Source: Daejeonella sp. (GTDB lineage: Bacteria; Bacteroidota; Bacteroidia; Sphingobacteriales; Sphingobacteriaceae). Taken from it: a DNA stretch of 64,000 nucleotides. The notes beneath the pieces were generated by a model. It saw nothing but the letters and a program-made list of their open reading frames with translations. It was not told where the DNA came from and did not search any database. The stretch covers positions 100,580 through 164,579 of the forward strand of contig NZ_JAUYSS010000058.1 in the NCBI RefSeq assembly GCF_030695525.1. The letters run 5' to 3'. This document shows, in pieces, positions 1 to 8,639 of this stretch. The position numbers and the translations under genes are program-made. The first letter of the stretch is position 1; each line of letters starts with the position of its first letter.

Positions 1-2536
1 CTGAGGCAAGTTCTTTTAACTGTGGGACCAGTGAATTGAGAAGCGGACCATTCATCAGACTGGCATTAAAAACTAGGATCTGAGGTGATTTTGGCTTGGA
101 GCCAGAAATTGTTCCAGTGGAAAAATAACGGTTTACAAGCTCCTGCACAGCAAAACCAATGCCTGTAAGCTTGTACTTACCCCATACATCTGCATTAAGC
201 ACATCAGATCTTAACTTCAGAGTATTTCTTTCAGCATTTGCGGTGGAAACAATACAGACCGAATCAAGCTGATAGCGTTCTTTCCCCCTGGCGATGATCG
301 CATTGGTCAGGACGATCCTTCCATTCAGATAATCAGGATCTGCTGTACTAAGATCAGCAATAATTTTACCGTGAAACCTGAGATCCTCCTTGACAAAGTT
401 TAGCTTTTGAAAGTTAGCACTGTCAAGGTCAAGGTTAAGTTTTAATGTTGGATATTTACCTGAAAGACCGGCCTGTATATTAGCGTCAAATACAAGATTT
501 GGATCGAGCATTTTGGCTTTAGCAAACAAATTACCATTTCTCGAATTGCCATTTAAAGTCAAATCACGGTAATTATAGCCATTATATTCTGCATGCTGAA
601 CCTTAGCAGCAAATACTGTATTCATCGTTTTAGGATCTATACCCGTACCTGAAACTTTTGCTGACAGGCTTACCTTTCCGATCTGGCCTTCCTGTTTAAT
701 TAGTTTCCCAACATGAAAATTAAACAGACTGATATCGGCCTGATATTTTTCCTTTCCTGATTTCCTTGAATCATAGCCAGCATTCGTTTTGGCATGGCCA
801 AAACTTGAATTAAGATCCAGGCTGGTATTGAAATTAGATATTCCTCCTTTGAAGTTTCCATTTAAACGTATAACTTCAGGAAGCCGGATATCTGCCGGGA
901 TAGTTCCAGGGGGTAAAATAACAGCCATATCATTACTCCTGGTATTTAGCTCAGCAATATTGAGATCAAAAAACGCCTTATTCATATCAGGCAGCCCTTT
1001 AATCCTGCCCGATGCTTTTAGACTGGTATTTCTGAACCCGGAAATATCTATTTCAGGGATATAAAGATCTTTAACCTTCCCCTTCACTCTTCCATTGATT
1101 TTGAGAACTGCATCCGGAGTCCTTTTTATGACATCAATGGAAGCCATTTCGGGAACGAATGTGAGGATATCCCTGAAACTTACCCGGCTGTTTTTCAGGT
1201 CGGCATCAAGTCCAAGATCACCGGGTTTCTCAGTCAGACTCAGAATTGAAGCATAATTCAGACGGATACGATCTCTGATCTCAGAACCCGGGGTCTTCAA
1301 ATAAAGGTCATTCAGATAAATCCGGGTAGGGCTGTAAACAAAATTGGTTCGGATGCCCTGTAAAGAGAAAGCACTTCCTTTTTCAATTAGGCTTCCCGAA
1401 TTAATCTTACCTGATATAGAATCGGGAGAGTAATTTAAATCAGTCAGTCCGAAATTCAGTGCTTTGATATCAAGATGCCCGAAATCCATCCCCCTGTATT
1501 GTTTTGGAAGATTATGGTCATCGAATTTTATATCATTTTTTTCGAGATCTATCTTGCCAGCCTTCAGTGTCCAGTTATCAGAAACCGCATCCAATTCCTG
1601 CCCAACTTCTTTTGAAACGACACTTGCGAGTGCTTTTTTGGCAAGACTGAAATCAATTTTTGAGTTTTTTAATACCAAACTCTCCAGGTCAATATTTTGC
1701 TTTCTCAGGTCAAGCAAGTTCAACTCTGCCAGAAGGCTGCCTATATTAATATCACTCTTTATCCCGGAAATATCATTTATATAATTAAACCTGATCTTAT
1801 CCAGGCTTATCTTACCTAAGGTCAGATCCAGATCAAATGGCTTAGCGGATTCTAATGAATCTGTTTCCGGAGTTTCTGATCGCGCAACCTGTTTTGACTG
1901 AATAATTGAAGCATTCAGTCCGCTCAGCTTTATTTCAGGAATACTGAATTTCATTTTTTCCAGATCGAATTCACGGATACGGGTATCAAAATGACCTATA
2001 AAGACATTGGCATCGGCAGCCATAAGCGCATCCTGGAAACGAAGCTGAATTCGGTCAAGGTTGATCTTAACCATTGAAAATTTCATGGTTGAGGCAGAAT
2101 CTACGGGGGCAGTTTTCTTTTTTTGCTCAGACATGAATGCTTTCAGTATATAATCGAAATTATAGACGCTGTCTGTGGTGCGTTTCACATTCAGGATGAT
2201 CCCGCGCAAATCAACTTCATTGATTTCCAGTTGGTTACGAAGTAATTTTAGCAGACTGATATCAACTTTAAGCGTATCCCCGGATAAGAGGGTATCTTGT
2301 TTCTGATCTTCGAAATAGATATCTTCAAGTACCAGTGATTTTGGCAGATCAAGACTTATTTTATTGATCTCCACCTTTGTTTTTAGCTTAGCCTCAAGGT
2401 AGGAAACGGCCTTATTACGAACCATATTCTGCACTCCCGGAACACGTATCAGAACGTATGCGAGTACAAGAATTAATAACAAGATCCCAATGAACCATAA
2501 AATGATTTTGATTGAAATTAGTCCGAATTTTCTCAA
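1..2536 (-). CDS. TamB/AsmA-like translocation and assembly protein, N-terminal part (runs off left edge)
   Basis: The frame is open from about 2536 to the window edge (845 codons), so the gene is partial at its C-terminal end and absent from the ORF track. The start is probably TTG: reading upstream, only CTG and TTG lie after an in-frame stop. Residues about 5-30 form one transmembrane anchor, followed by a region typical of Bacteroidetes TamB proteins (VRNKAVSYLEAKL, then VEINKISLDLPKSLVLED). Later parts carry short beta-rich repeats such as YNGYNYRDLTLNG, as expected for the long beta-taco fold of TamB/AsmA proteins, which span the periplasm and serve outer-membrane biogenesis or lipid transport. 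Family membership is recognised from these motifs. The exact role is inferred. The C-terminal TamB domain lies outside the window. Confidence 0.85.
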   Translation of the reverse strand, partial: MRKFGLISIKIILWFIGILLLILVLAYVLIRVPGVQNMVRNKAVSYLEAKLKTKVEINKISLDLPKSLVLEDIYFEDQKQDTLLSGDTLKVDISLLKLLRNQLEINEVDLRGIILNVKRTTDSVYNFDYILKAFMSEQKKKTAPVDSASTMKFSMVKINLDRIQLRFQDALMAADANVFIGHFDTRIREFDLEKMKFSIPEIKLSGLNASIIQSKQVARSETPETDSLESAKPFDLDLTLGKISLDKIRFNYINDISGIKSDINIGSLLAELNLLDLRKQNIDLESLVLKNSKIDFSLAKKALASVVSKEVGQELDAVSDNWTLKAGKIDLEKNDIKFDDHNLPKQYRGMDFGHLDIKALNFGLTDLNYSPDSISGKINSGSLIEKGSAFSLQGIRTNFVYSPTRIYLNDLYLKTPGSEIRDRIRLNYASILSLTEKPGDLGLDADLKNSRVSFRDILTFVPEMASIDVIKRTPDAVLKINGRVKGKVKDLYIPEIDISGFRNTSLKASGRIKGLPDMNKAFFDLNIAELNTRSNDMAVILPPGTIPADIRLPEVIRLNGNFKGGISNFNTSLDLNSSFGHAKTNAGYDSRKSGKEKYQADISLFNFHVGKLIKQEGQIGKVSLSAKVSGTGIDPKTMNTVFAAKVQHAEYNGYNYRDLTLNGNSRNGNLFAKAKMLDPNLVFDANIQAGLSGKYPTLKLNLDLDSANFQKLNFVKEDLRFHGKIIADLSTADPDYLNGRIVLTNAIIARGKERYQLDSVCIVSTANAERNTLKLRSDVLNADVWGKYKLTGIGFAVQELVNRYFSTGTISGSKPKSPQILVFNASLMNGPLLNSLVPQLKELAS

Positions 2537-2636
2537 GCCCAGGAAATAAAATTTTTATTGCAAAAATCAGGCCCTAATTTTTATGCAGATTACAACGAAT
2601 AAAATCAATTGAAAATTTAAAACAGGTATTCGGGCA

Positions 2637-3911
2637 TTATAACAACTTGTCGGCTATATACAGATACAACAGGGTCAGTGCCGCAATGCTCATCAGGATA
2701 AAAGCTGTATAACCCAGAAAATTAGATCGCTTGTTATTCGTAAATTCACCCATTACCTCTTTATTATTACCAATATTCAGGATAATCAGGATGAGCACAG
2801 GTGCAGTAATTCCGTAAAGTATTGCCGACCACAACAAAGCCTGAATAGGAGAAATCCCAACATAATTCATCATTAAACCAAGCAACAGGGAGATGATAGT
2901 GATCGAATAAAATGCTTTTGCCTGATGAAATTTTTTGTTGATTCCTTTTTCCCATCCAAAAGTTTCAGTAACAATATAAGATAAACATCCGCAAAGCACC
3001 GGGATAGCTAATAAACCGGTACCAATTACACCTATAGCGAACAAAAGGTAAGCTGAATCTCCTGCTAAGGGTCTAAGAGCCAAAGCTGCCTGCTCCACAG
3101 TTTCAATATTGTGAATTCCGGCATTGAACAATACTGTGCCGGAGGTAAGAATGATAAAGAACATAATCACATTTGAAAATAGCATCCCGAAATCAACATC
3201 CTGCTTCAAATCCTCCAGCACCCGCTTATCGACAATAATCCTTTTCCTTTTCAAGTTCTGATCTTCTACAACCATCGTTGCCTGCCAGAAAAACAAATAG
3301 GGAGAAATGGTTGTACCGAGAATTGCGACAAGGATCCCAATGAATTCTTTCGTAAATTTTATGTCCGGAATAAAGGCTCCCTTTAAAATTGCAAGAAAAT
3401 CCTGTTCATACAAAAAAGGTACAATTAAATAGACAAGAAGAACAATACAAAGGTATTTAAGAAGTGAAGCAAACTTACGATAGGGCAGATATATAAAAAT
3501 ACCCATCAGTAGAATAGTAAATCCAATGCTGAAAATACTCGCATTTATAGATGGAAGCAGCAAATTTCCAACGGCCCCCATTGCTGCAATATTTGCACCG
3601 ATATTCATCACAATGGCAGGAAAGCTGAATAAAAGCATCAGATACAATACCGGTTTTGAATAATGCTCCTTTAAAGTACCTGTTAGTCCTTTGGATGTTA
3701 CCATACCAATCCTGGCACACATCTCCTGTACTGCAGCCATGAGCGGAAAGGTGATAAGTGCAGTCCACAATGTTGAGAGACCAAACTGTGCTCCTGCCTG
3801 TGAATAAGTAGCAATACCTGATGGGTCATCATCACTTGCTCCGGTTATTAGCCCGGGTCCAAGCTTCTTCCAAAATCGAATTACTTTGTTCCAATTACTC
3901 CGTTTAGTCAT
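2637..3911 (-). CDS. NRAMP-family metal ion transporter (divergent clade)
   Basis: A 424-residue polytopic inner-membrane protein with about 11 hydrophobic helices. The N-terminal signature around residues 19-40 (GPGLITGASDDDPSGIATYS) aligns with TM1 of NRAMP transporters, which move divalent metals with protons. In canonical NRAMPs TM1 holds DPGN and TM6 holds a metal-ligand methionine in MPHN. Here TM1 reads DDDPSG and the TM6 equivalent at about 202-205 reads ISPY, so the soft-metal methionine is replaced by serine and the asparagine is missing. The fold assignment is safe, but manganese or iron selectivity should not be assumed. Magnesium-type NRAMP relatives have altered TM6 sites as well. 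It stands alone, downstream of nothing on its strand, and converges on no neighbour. Confidence 0.88.
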   Translation of the reverse strand: MTKRSNWNKVIRFWKKLGPGLITGASDDDPSGIATYSQAGAQFGLSTLWTALITFPLMAAVQEMCARIGMVTSKGLTGTLKEHYSKPVLYLMLLFSFPAIVMNIGANIAAMGAVGNLLLPSINASIFSIGFTILLMGIFIYLPYRKFASLLKYLCIVLLVYLIVPFLYEQDFLAILKGAFIPDIKFTKEFIGILVAILGTTISPYLFFWQATMVVEDQNLKRKRIIVDKRVLEDLKQDVDFGMLFSNVIMFFIILTSGTVLFNAGIHNIETVEQAALALRPLAGDSAYLLFAIGVIGTGLLAIPVLCGCLSYIVTETFGWEKGINKKFHQAKAFYSITIISLLLGLMMNYVGISPIQALLWSAILYGITAPVLILIILNIGNNKEVMGEFTNNKRSNFLGYTAFILMSIAALTLLYLYIADKLL

Positions 3912-4023
3912 ACCTGTTTACCTTGCTATTCGATTATTCAGTAAATACAATTTTTAACCTTGCAATAAATTTCATTAATTATCAGTTAAATTAATAATCC
4001 AGAAGTAAAATCTCGGTGATTAA

Positions 4024-5979
4024 TCATTCCTTTACTGGGTCATAGCGCCATAATTCTGCAGAGCGGTGAAAGTAAATTCTACCCATGTCATCCATAGCTA
4101 GCAAGCTTGCAGATTTTTCAATAAACTCATGGTCAAGAGTAATTGGATCGATCCTGAATAACTGATTGCTGCCTGTTCCATATATTTTGCCGGAAGGATG
4201 AAGCACAAGAAATGCATCTCTCCAAACATGGCTTCTCAATACTCCTGCCTGGTAGATCTGTTTACTTCTAACCACTCTTTTGGCTATGGGATCAAATACA
4301 AAAAGAGTTCCGCTTGCCATTCCCCAAATATTTCCATCAGGACCAATAATCATACTGGTAATTGCCTTAGCACCGGGAACAGGGATAAACTCATCCACTA
4401 ATTCTGCCTTCTCCACATCCCAGGAAAAGAGTTTTGCTTCCTGAGTAGTAGGCATTATTCCGAGTCCCCCCGAAACTGTGGATCCACCCCATACTAAATG
4501 GTTTGCATAGGTCAGGCTGACTATGCTCTGATCTTTCACAAGTATACCATGGGATTGTAGTTTCGGATTATGAGTATCATAACTAACCAATGACCCTCCC
4601 AACATTCCATATTCTGGAACCATACCGAAAAATATTTTCCCGCTTGCTTTATCATTCAAAACGGCAAAAGGGCGGCTCTGATCAGGAATCTGACCAAGGA
4701 ATCTGGGGTTGGATGCTTTGATATCCCATGGTTTACGGATGTCATATTCATACATAAGTCCTTTGGGATAGATCCCAAAATAGATAAACTGATCTTTAAC
4801 AGTCATACCCTCAGTCTGGTGCAGGCCCGGATAACTTATCGTGGTATTTGTTATGGGATCATAGGCAGCATGGCCTCCGGCTAAATAGCCACCAGACCAA
4901 ATACGGCCATCGGGGCCTTTCATAATCGATTGAATAGCAATAGGCTGACCCGGAACATTTAATTTATTTCTGCTCAATTTGCCATTATCAAGATCCAGAG
5001 TCAGGTACTCTGCATCGGAGTTTAAAATAAATAATTGTCTATTAATAATTCGGATCGCATTTGCTGAACCTACATCTTCAGCATGTTTAATCGGTGCTTG
5101 TTGTGGCAAGCTAATATCACGGCTGTAAAGCCCTGAACGGTATGTATAATAAAATCGATTGTTCTGATCCGGCTGACTGACAGCCTTCATATCCATTTCA
5201 TCAATTTGATATTCAAATTTTCTGGTTTGTAGATTATACACCAGTGTAAAACTTCCATTGGTGACTAAAGTTAGCATCCGGTCGCCACCCGGAACTCCTT
5301 TTAAAATCTCAAGGCTGTAAACGAACTCCTTATTTTTATATTCATCAGGCAGCATGTTCATTTTTGAACCGGTTTTTGGATCCAGTTCAACCAACCCGGC
5401 ATGTGAACCGACACCGGCATAAAGTTTACCGGTCTTTTCATAATAAACCAGACTCCTCACATAGTTCTCCCCATCAATCAGCGGACCTTTGGCCACATCG
5501 CTAAAGCCATCCTTAGGGTGGTACCTGAATACCCTGCAACCAGGATAAGTAGCTCCGAATATTTCCCCATTCCTGCCGGAGGCAAGATTCCAAACTGTAG
5601 TTTCTCCGGGCAAAACTATACCCAGGTTCTCAACTGTTGCAGTCCCGGGATAATGCCTGTAAAGTGTCCCTTTCGCTCCAGGAATATAAAGCCAGCCATC
5701 AGAAGAAATCTCCATGTCCCAGGCTCCATCAGTTCCAGGCAAAGGCTGATCTAATATTAATTCCTGATTCTCTGCCCTGAAGGCTACCAGATGAGCAGGA
5801 TTTCCTCTAACAACTGAATAGATCAATGATTTACCTTCTTTATCCTGAATGAAAATACTACCCTGAATCATCGCAGCCCTTATCTGTGGGCCAAGATTTG
5901 TTAAACGCGCATCAGGATTTTGTGCATATAATGAAAATGAACAAAGCGTAATAATGAAATATATGCGTAATGATCTCAA
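4024..5979 (-). CDS. Secreted beta-propeller protein of unknown function
   Basis: A 651-residue protein with an N-terminal signal peptide ending near FSLYAQ. The rest is made of repeated beta-blade motifs (DGWLYIPGAKG, GRNGEIFGATYPG, PDGRIWSGG, PDGNIWGMASG), pointing to one or two propeller domains of the kind seen in NHL, virginiamycin B lyase-like and SMP-30-like proteins. No catalytic residues can be named. It begins only 25 bp after the stop of the PQQ-type dehydrogenase gene on the same strand, so the two are probably co-transcribed and both act in the periplasm or at the surface. A role in sugar or oligosaccharide metabolism is an inference from that neighbour only. Confidence 0.75.
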   Translation of the reverse strand: MRSLRIYFIITLCSFSLYAQNPDARLTNLGPQIRAAMIQGSIFIQDKEGKSLIYSVVRGNPAHLVAFRAENQELILDQPLPGTDGAWDMEISSDGWLYIPGAKGTLYRHYPGTATVENLGIVLPGETTVWNLASGRNGEIFGATYPGCRVFRYHPKDGFSDVAKGPLIDGENYVRSLVYYEKTGKLYAGVGSHAGLVELDPKTGSKMNMLPDEYKNKEFVYSLEILKGVPGGDRMLTLVTNGSFTLVYNLQTRKFEYQIDEMDMKAVSQPDQNNRFYYTYRSGLYSRDISLPQQAPIKHAEDVGSANAIRIINRQLFILNSDAEYLTLDLDNGKLSRNKLNVPGQPIAIQSIMKGPDGRIWSGGYLAGGHAAYDPITNTTISYPGLHQTEGMTVKDQFIYFGIYPKGLMYEYDIRKPWDIKASNPRFLGQIPDQSRPFAVLNDKASGKIFFGMVPEYGMLGGSLVSYDTHNPKLQSHGILVKDQSIVSLTYANHLVWGGSTVSGGLGIMPTTQEAKLFSWDVEKAELVDEFIPVPGAKAITSMIIGPDGNIWGMASGTLFVFDPIAKRVVRSKQIYQAGVLRSHVWRDAFLVLHPSGKIYGTGSNQLFRIDPITLDHEFIEKSASLLAMDDMGRIYFHRSAELWRYDPVKE

Positions 5980-6004
5980 TTGATATAATATTTATTTTAG
6001 GGGG

Positions 6005-7528
6005 TTATTTATTTAATGTTGTCCTAAGCTCCTTAATTAATTCAGGCTTAATTGGTGCCGCATGATTGGAACCTAATGAACGCACATAAGTCGTGATATC
6101 GATCAGTTCATCATCTTTAAGGAACGCAAATGAGGGCATTGGAGTATCGTAAGTAACTCCATTAATTGTGGCCGGGCCATTGGAACCGCTCAAGATCTTC
6201 TTTACAAATTCTTTGGGATTATTGACTACAATCAGTGATGTCTGCAAAGAAGGAAATATCCCTTTTACACCCATACCATCGTCTTTGTGACATGAAGCAC
6301 AATATTGCTGGTATAAAAGCGCAGATTTTGATCCGGGAGGTATAGAAGAAACAATATTGTGAGGATTAGCCGGATCAAGTTTCGAAATTTTGATAATCCT
6401 GTCATCAGATGCTTGTGGAAACCCTGAAACCGGATTCCAGTCGCGGTTACTGGTTGCCAGATAAACATCTCCGGCCGGAGACACACATAAGTCCCTGATT
6501 CTGCCGAATTTATTTTCAAAATAAACCTGCTCTCCAAGGATCTTTTTCCCTTCATTATCCAGTTTTAATACTCTTAAGCTCTTTCCTTTTAGTGTAACCA
6601 ATAGAAGAGAATTCTTCAATGCTGGTATTTTATCATAGGAATAATAATCAAGTCCTGCCGGAGCGATTGTAGGCGTCCATGCTTTAATTGGATCAACCGT
6701 GTTATGAAGCCCTTTGAATGTAGTTTCTTCTACACTTTCGGCAAAACCCTGTACTGTAGGCCATCCATAATTTCTAGCTTTACTGATCAGGTTAATTTCA
6801 TCATCAGTTGCATCACCATGCTCAGAAGTATAGAGCTGTCCACTTTCAGAAAACACCATGCCTTGAATATTGCGAAAACCCCATGCCCAAACCAGACTCC
6901 CTTTCATTGGATTGTCTGAAGGGGCTGTACCATCAATATTCATTCTCAATATCTTACCATTTGGAGTTTTAGGGTTTTGTGAATCAGTCAAACTTAGGGC
7001 ATCACCTGTTGCCCAATATAAAATACCCTTCCGAACTACCAGTCTGGAACCATTATGTCCATTTGCTGCTGGAATCTCCATTAGTATTTTTGGCTCATTC
7101 AGTGTATCCTTATCTGATTTGTAGCGCACCAGTCGCATCAAATATTTTTTATCCTTTTGTATTGTGTAACATATAAAGACATATGGAAATTTCTTCATAT
7201 CTGAGTGAAGAGCCATGCCAAGTAAGCCTGCAGTTCTGGAAACCCAGATATCTGTTAATTCCAAAAGCACCTGTTTGTTTCCGGTTTCGGGATTCATTCT
7301 ACTGATCAACCCTCCATGTTCAGCAATCCAGATCTGGTTATCCTGCCCCCAGGCAATTTCGAGAGGCACATTCAAATTGGATGCAATGATCTTAATTCCA
7401 TCCTCTTCCTGATTCAGATAAGTGAGGGATTCCTTAGGTCTGCTTAATTCATTCCGATCAATAAAATAAACCAAATAGAACCAGCCAAAAGCGATGAAAA
7501 GAATGGAATTCAAACAGATAAATTTCAT
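6005..7528 (-). CDS. PQQ-dependent sugar dehydrogenase (GSDH type) fused to cytochrome c
   Basis: A 507-residue exported protein with an N-terminal hydrophobic signal or anchor (residues ~3-22). Residues ~55-390 match the glucose/sorbosone dehydrogenase six-bladed propeller (IAWGQDNQIWIAEHGG, AANGHNGSRLVV, WAWGFRNIQGMVF, LYTSEHGDATDDEIN), the soluble-type PQQ enzymes that oxidise aldoses. Residues ~405-500 form a class I cytochrome c with a CASCH haem site near residue 410 and a probable axial methionine in MPSF. The fusion implies that substrate electrons pass from PQQ to its own haem and on to the respiratory chain. The substrate is unknown. The downstream propeller gene is likely in the same operon. 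Confidence 0.88.
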   Translation of the reverse strand: MKFICLNSILFIAFGWFYLVYFIDRNELSRPKESLTYLNQEEDGIKIIASNLNVPLEIAWGQDNQIWIAEHGGLISRMNPETGNKQVLLELTDIWVSRTAGLLGMALHSDMKKFPYVFICYTIQKDKKYLMRLVRYKSDKDTLNEPKILMEIPAANGHNGSRLVVRKGILYWATGDALSLTDSQNPKTPNGKILRMNIDGTAPSDNPMKGSLVWAWGFRNIQGMVFSESGQLYTSEHGDATDDEINLISKARNYGWPTVQGFAESVEETTFKGLHNTVDPIKAWTPTIAPAGLDYYSYDKIPALKNSLLLVTLKGKSLRVLKLDNEGKKILGEQVYFENKFGRIRDLCVSPAGDVYLATSNRDWNPVSGFPQASDDRIIKISKLDPANPHNIVSSIPPGSKSALLYQQYCASCHKDDGMGVKGIFPSLQTSLIVVNNPKEFVKKILSGSNGPATINGVTYDTPMPSFAFLKDDELIDITTYVRSLGSNHAAPIKPELIKELRTTLNK

Positions 7529-7676
7529 AATAAATATGGTTAATCAGTATTTTGATTTGTTCAGCATTGATAAGCAGAATACATCATCGGAAAGTATCAC
7601 TGGTCTGTTGCAATTAATCGGAAAAGATATAAATTCTGCGGAAATAAATGTGAATTTTTTAAAATGATAGAGATTC

Positions 7677-8603
7677 TTAAAATGAAAGCTTCAGATTTAT
7701 CTCAAAATCTCCTGTGGTGCTGAATCCTCTCAGAACTGATGTACCAGTGGTATATAATGTGGAGAAGCCAATATTGGAATTATAATTAAAGCCTATTCCA
7801 AAAGTGCTGTTTCCAGTACTATGGTATATACCCGTCAAATTTAAACGATCACTGTTAAATGAAAACTTTGTACCTGCATCCAATATGTTTTTATAACCTT
7901 TTACACCTCTGAAAGCAATAATTGGTTCCATTACCATGGAATTCTTGGTATTAGAATTGCCAATTTTATATGTAAGGGCCGAGTAGAAAATCGAAAAATT
8001 AGAAGTACGAATGTAATCAGTCTTGAAAAAATTTTTAAGGTTAGGTATAGCCAATTGTACTTTAAGTTTATCATTGGTGTAGGCCATACCATAATCGCCA
8101 TCCAAAAAGAATTCCCTATTGTTATAATTACTTACTGAGGGGTCCCCTTCGTTCCCCACAATATCTTCGGTGCGTATCCTTTGTGTTAACATGCCTACTG
8201 AAAGACCAAAGTGTAATTGCTGGTCTTCTTTAAGGGGTAAATGATAAGCGAGCGTTGCTACAGTTCGCAAGGAATTCATTAGCCCTTCCTTTTCTTTTGT
8301 TAAATTTAGTCCCAGTCCAACCTTTCCTGTCTTTATAACTCCGGTAAATACCTGACTGACCGGGGCTCCGGGCACATCATTCCACTGCACCCTATTACTC
8401 AAATCAAATCTATATCCTGAATCTATACCCGCAGAAGAAGGATTTCCCAGATATTGATTATGAAAATACTGTGCGCCAAGTGGATAAAGCTGTGACCATG
8501 CCTGATTGGCACCGGAACAGCTGATCAGTACAATAAGGAATATCGATTTTAAAATTTGCTCTATGCCTCTGATCACTTTTATATAAAATATACTAAAAAG
8601 CAC
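7677..8603 (-). CDS. PorP/SprF-family type IX secretion membrane protein
   Basis: A 308-residue outer-membrane beta-barrel. After a signal peptide ending near NQAWSQ it has the PorP/SprF hallmark QYFHNQYLGNPSSAG, then alternating beta-strands ending in a C-terminal aromatic strand (INLKLSF). A GTG at 8576 would give a more usual signal peptide than the ATG at 8603. PorP/SprF proteins accompany T9SS substrates and are needed for secretion or surface attachment of their partner, as SprF is for SprB. This gene begins 36 bp downstream of the giant type B substrate on the same strand, the classical substrate-SprF arrangement, so the 3761-residue protein is its expected client. Confidence 0.9.
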   Translation of the reverse strand: MLFSIFYIKVIRGIEQILKSIFLIVLISCSGANQAWSQLYPLGAQYFHNQYLGNPSSAGIDSGYRFDLSNRVQWNDVPGAPVSQVFTGVIKTGKVGLGLNLTKEKEGLMNSLRTVATLAYHLPLKEDQQLHFGLSVGMLTQRIRTEDIVGNEGDPSVSNYNNREFFLDGDYGMAYTNDKLKVQLAIPNLKNFFKTDYIRTSNFSIFYSALTYKIGNSNTKNSMVMEPIIAFRGVKGYKNILDAGTKFSFNSDRLNLTGIYHSTGNSTFGIGFNYNSNIGFSTLYTTGTSVLRGFSTTGDFEINLKLSF

Positions 8604-8639
8604 AATGCAAAAAGAGTGCTAAAAATCAGAGAATAGTGT

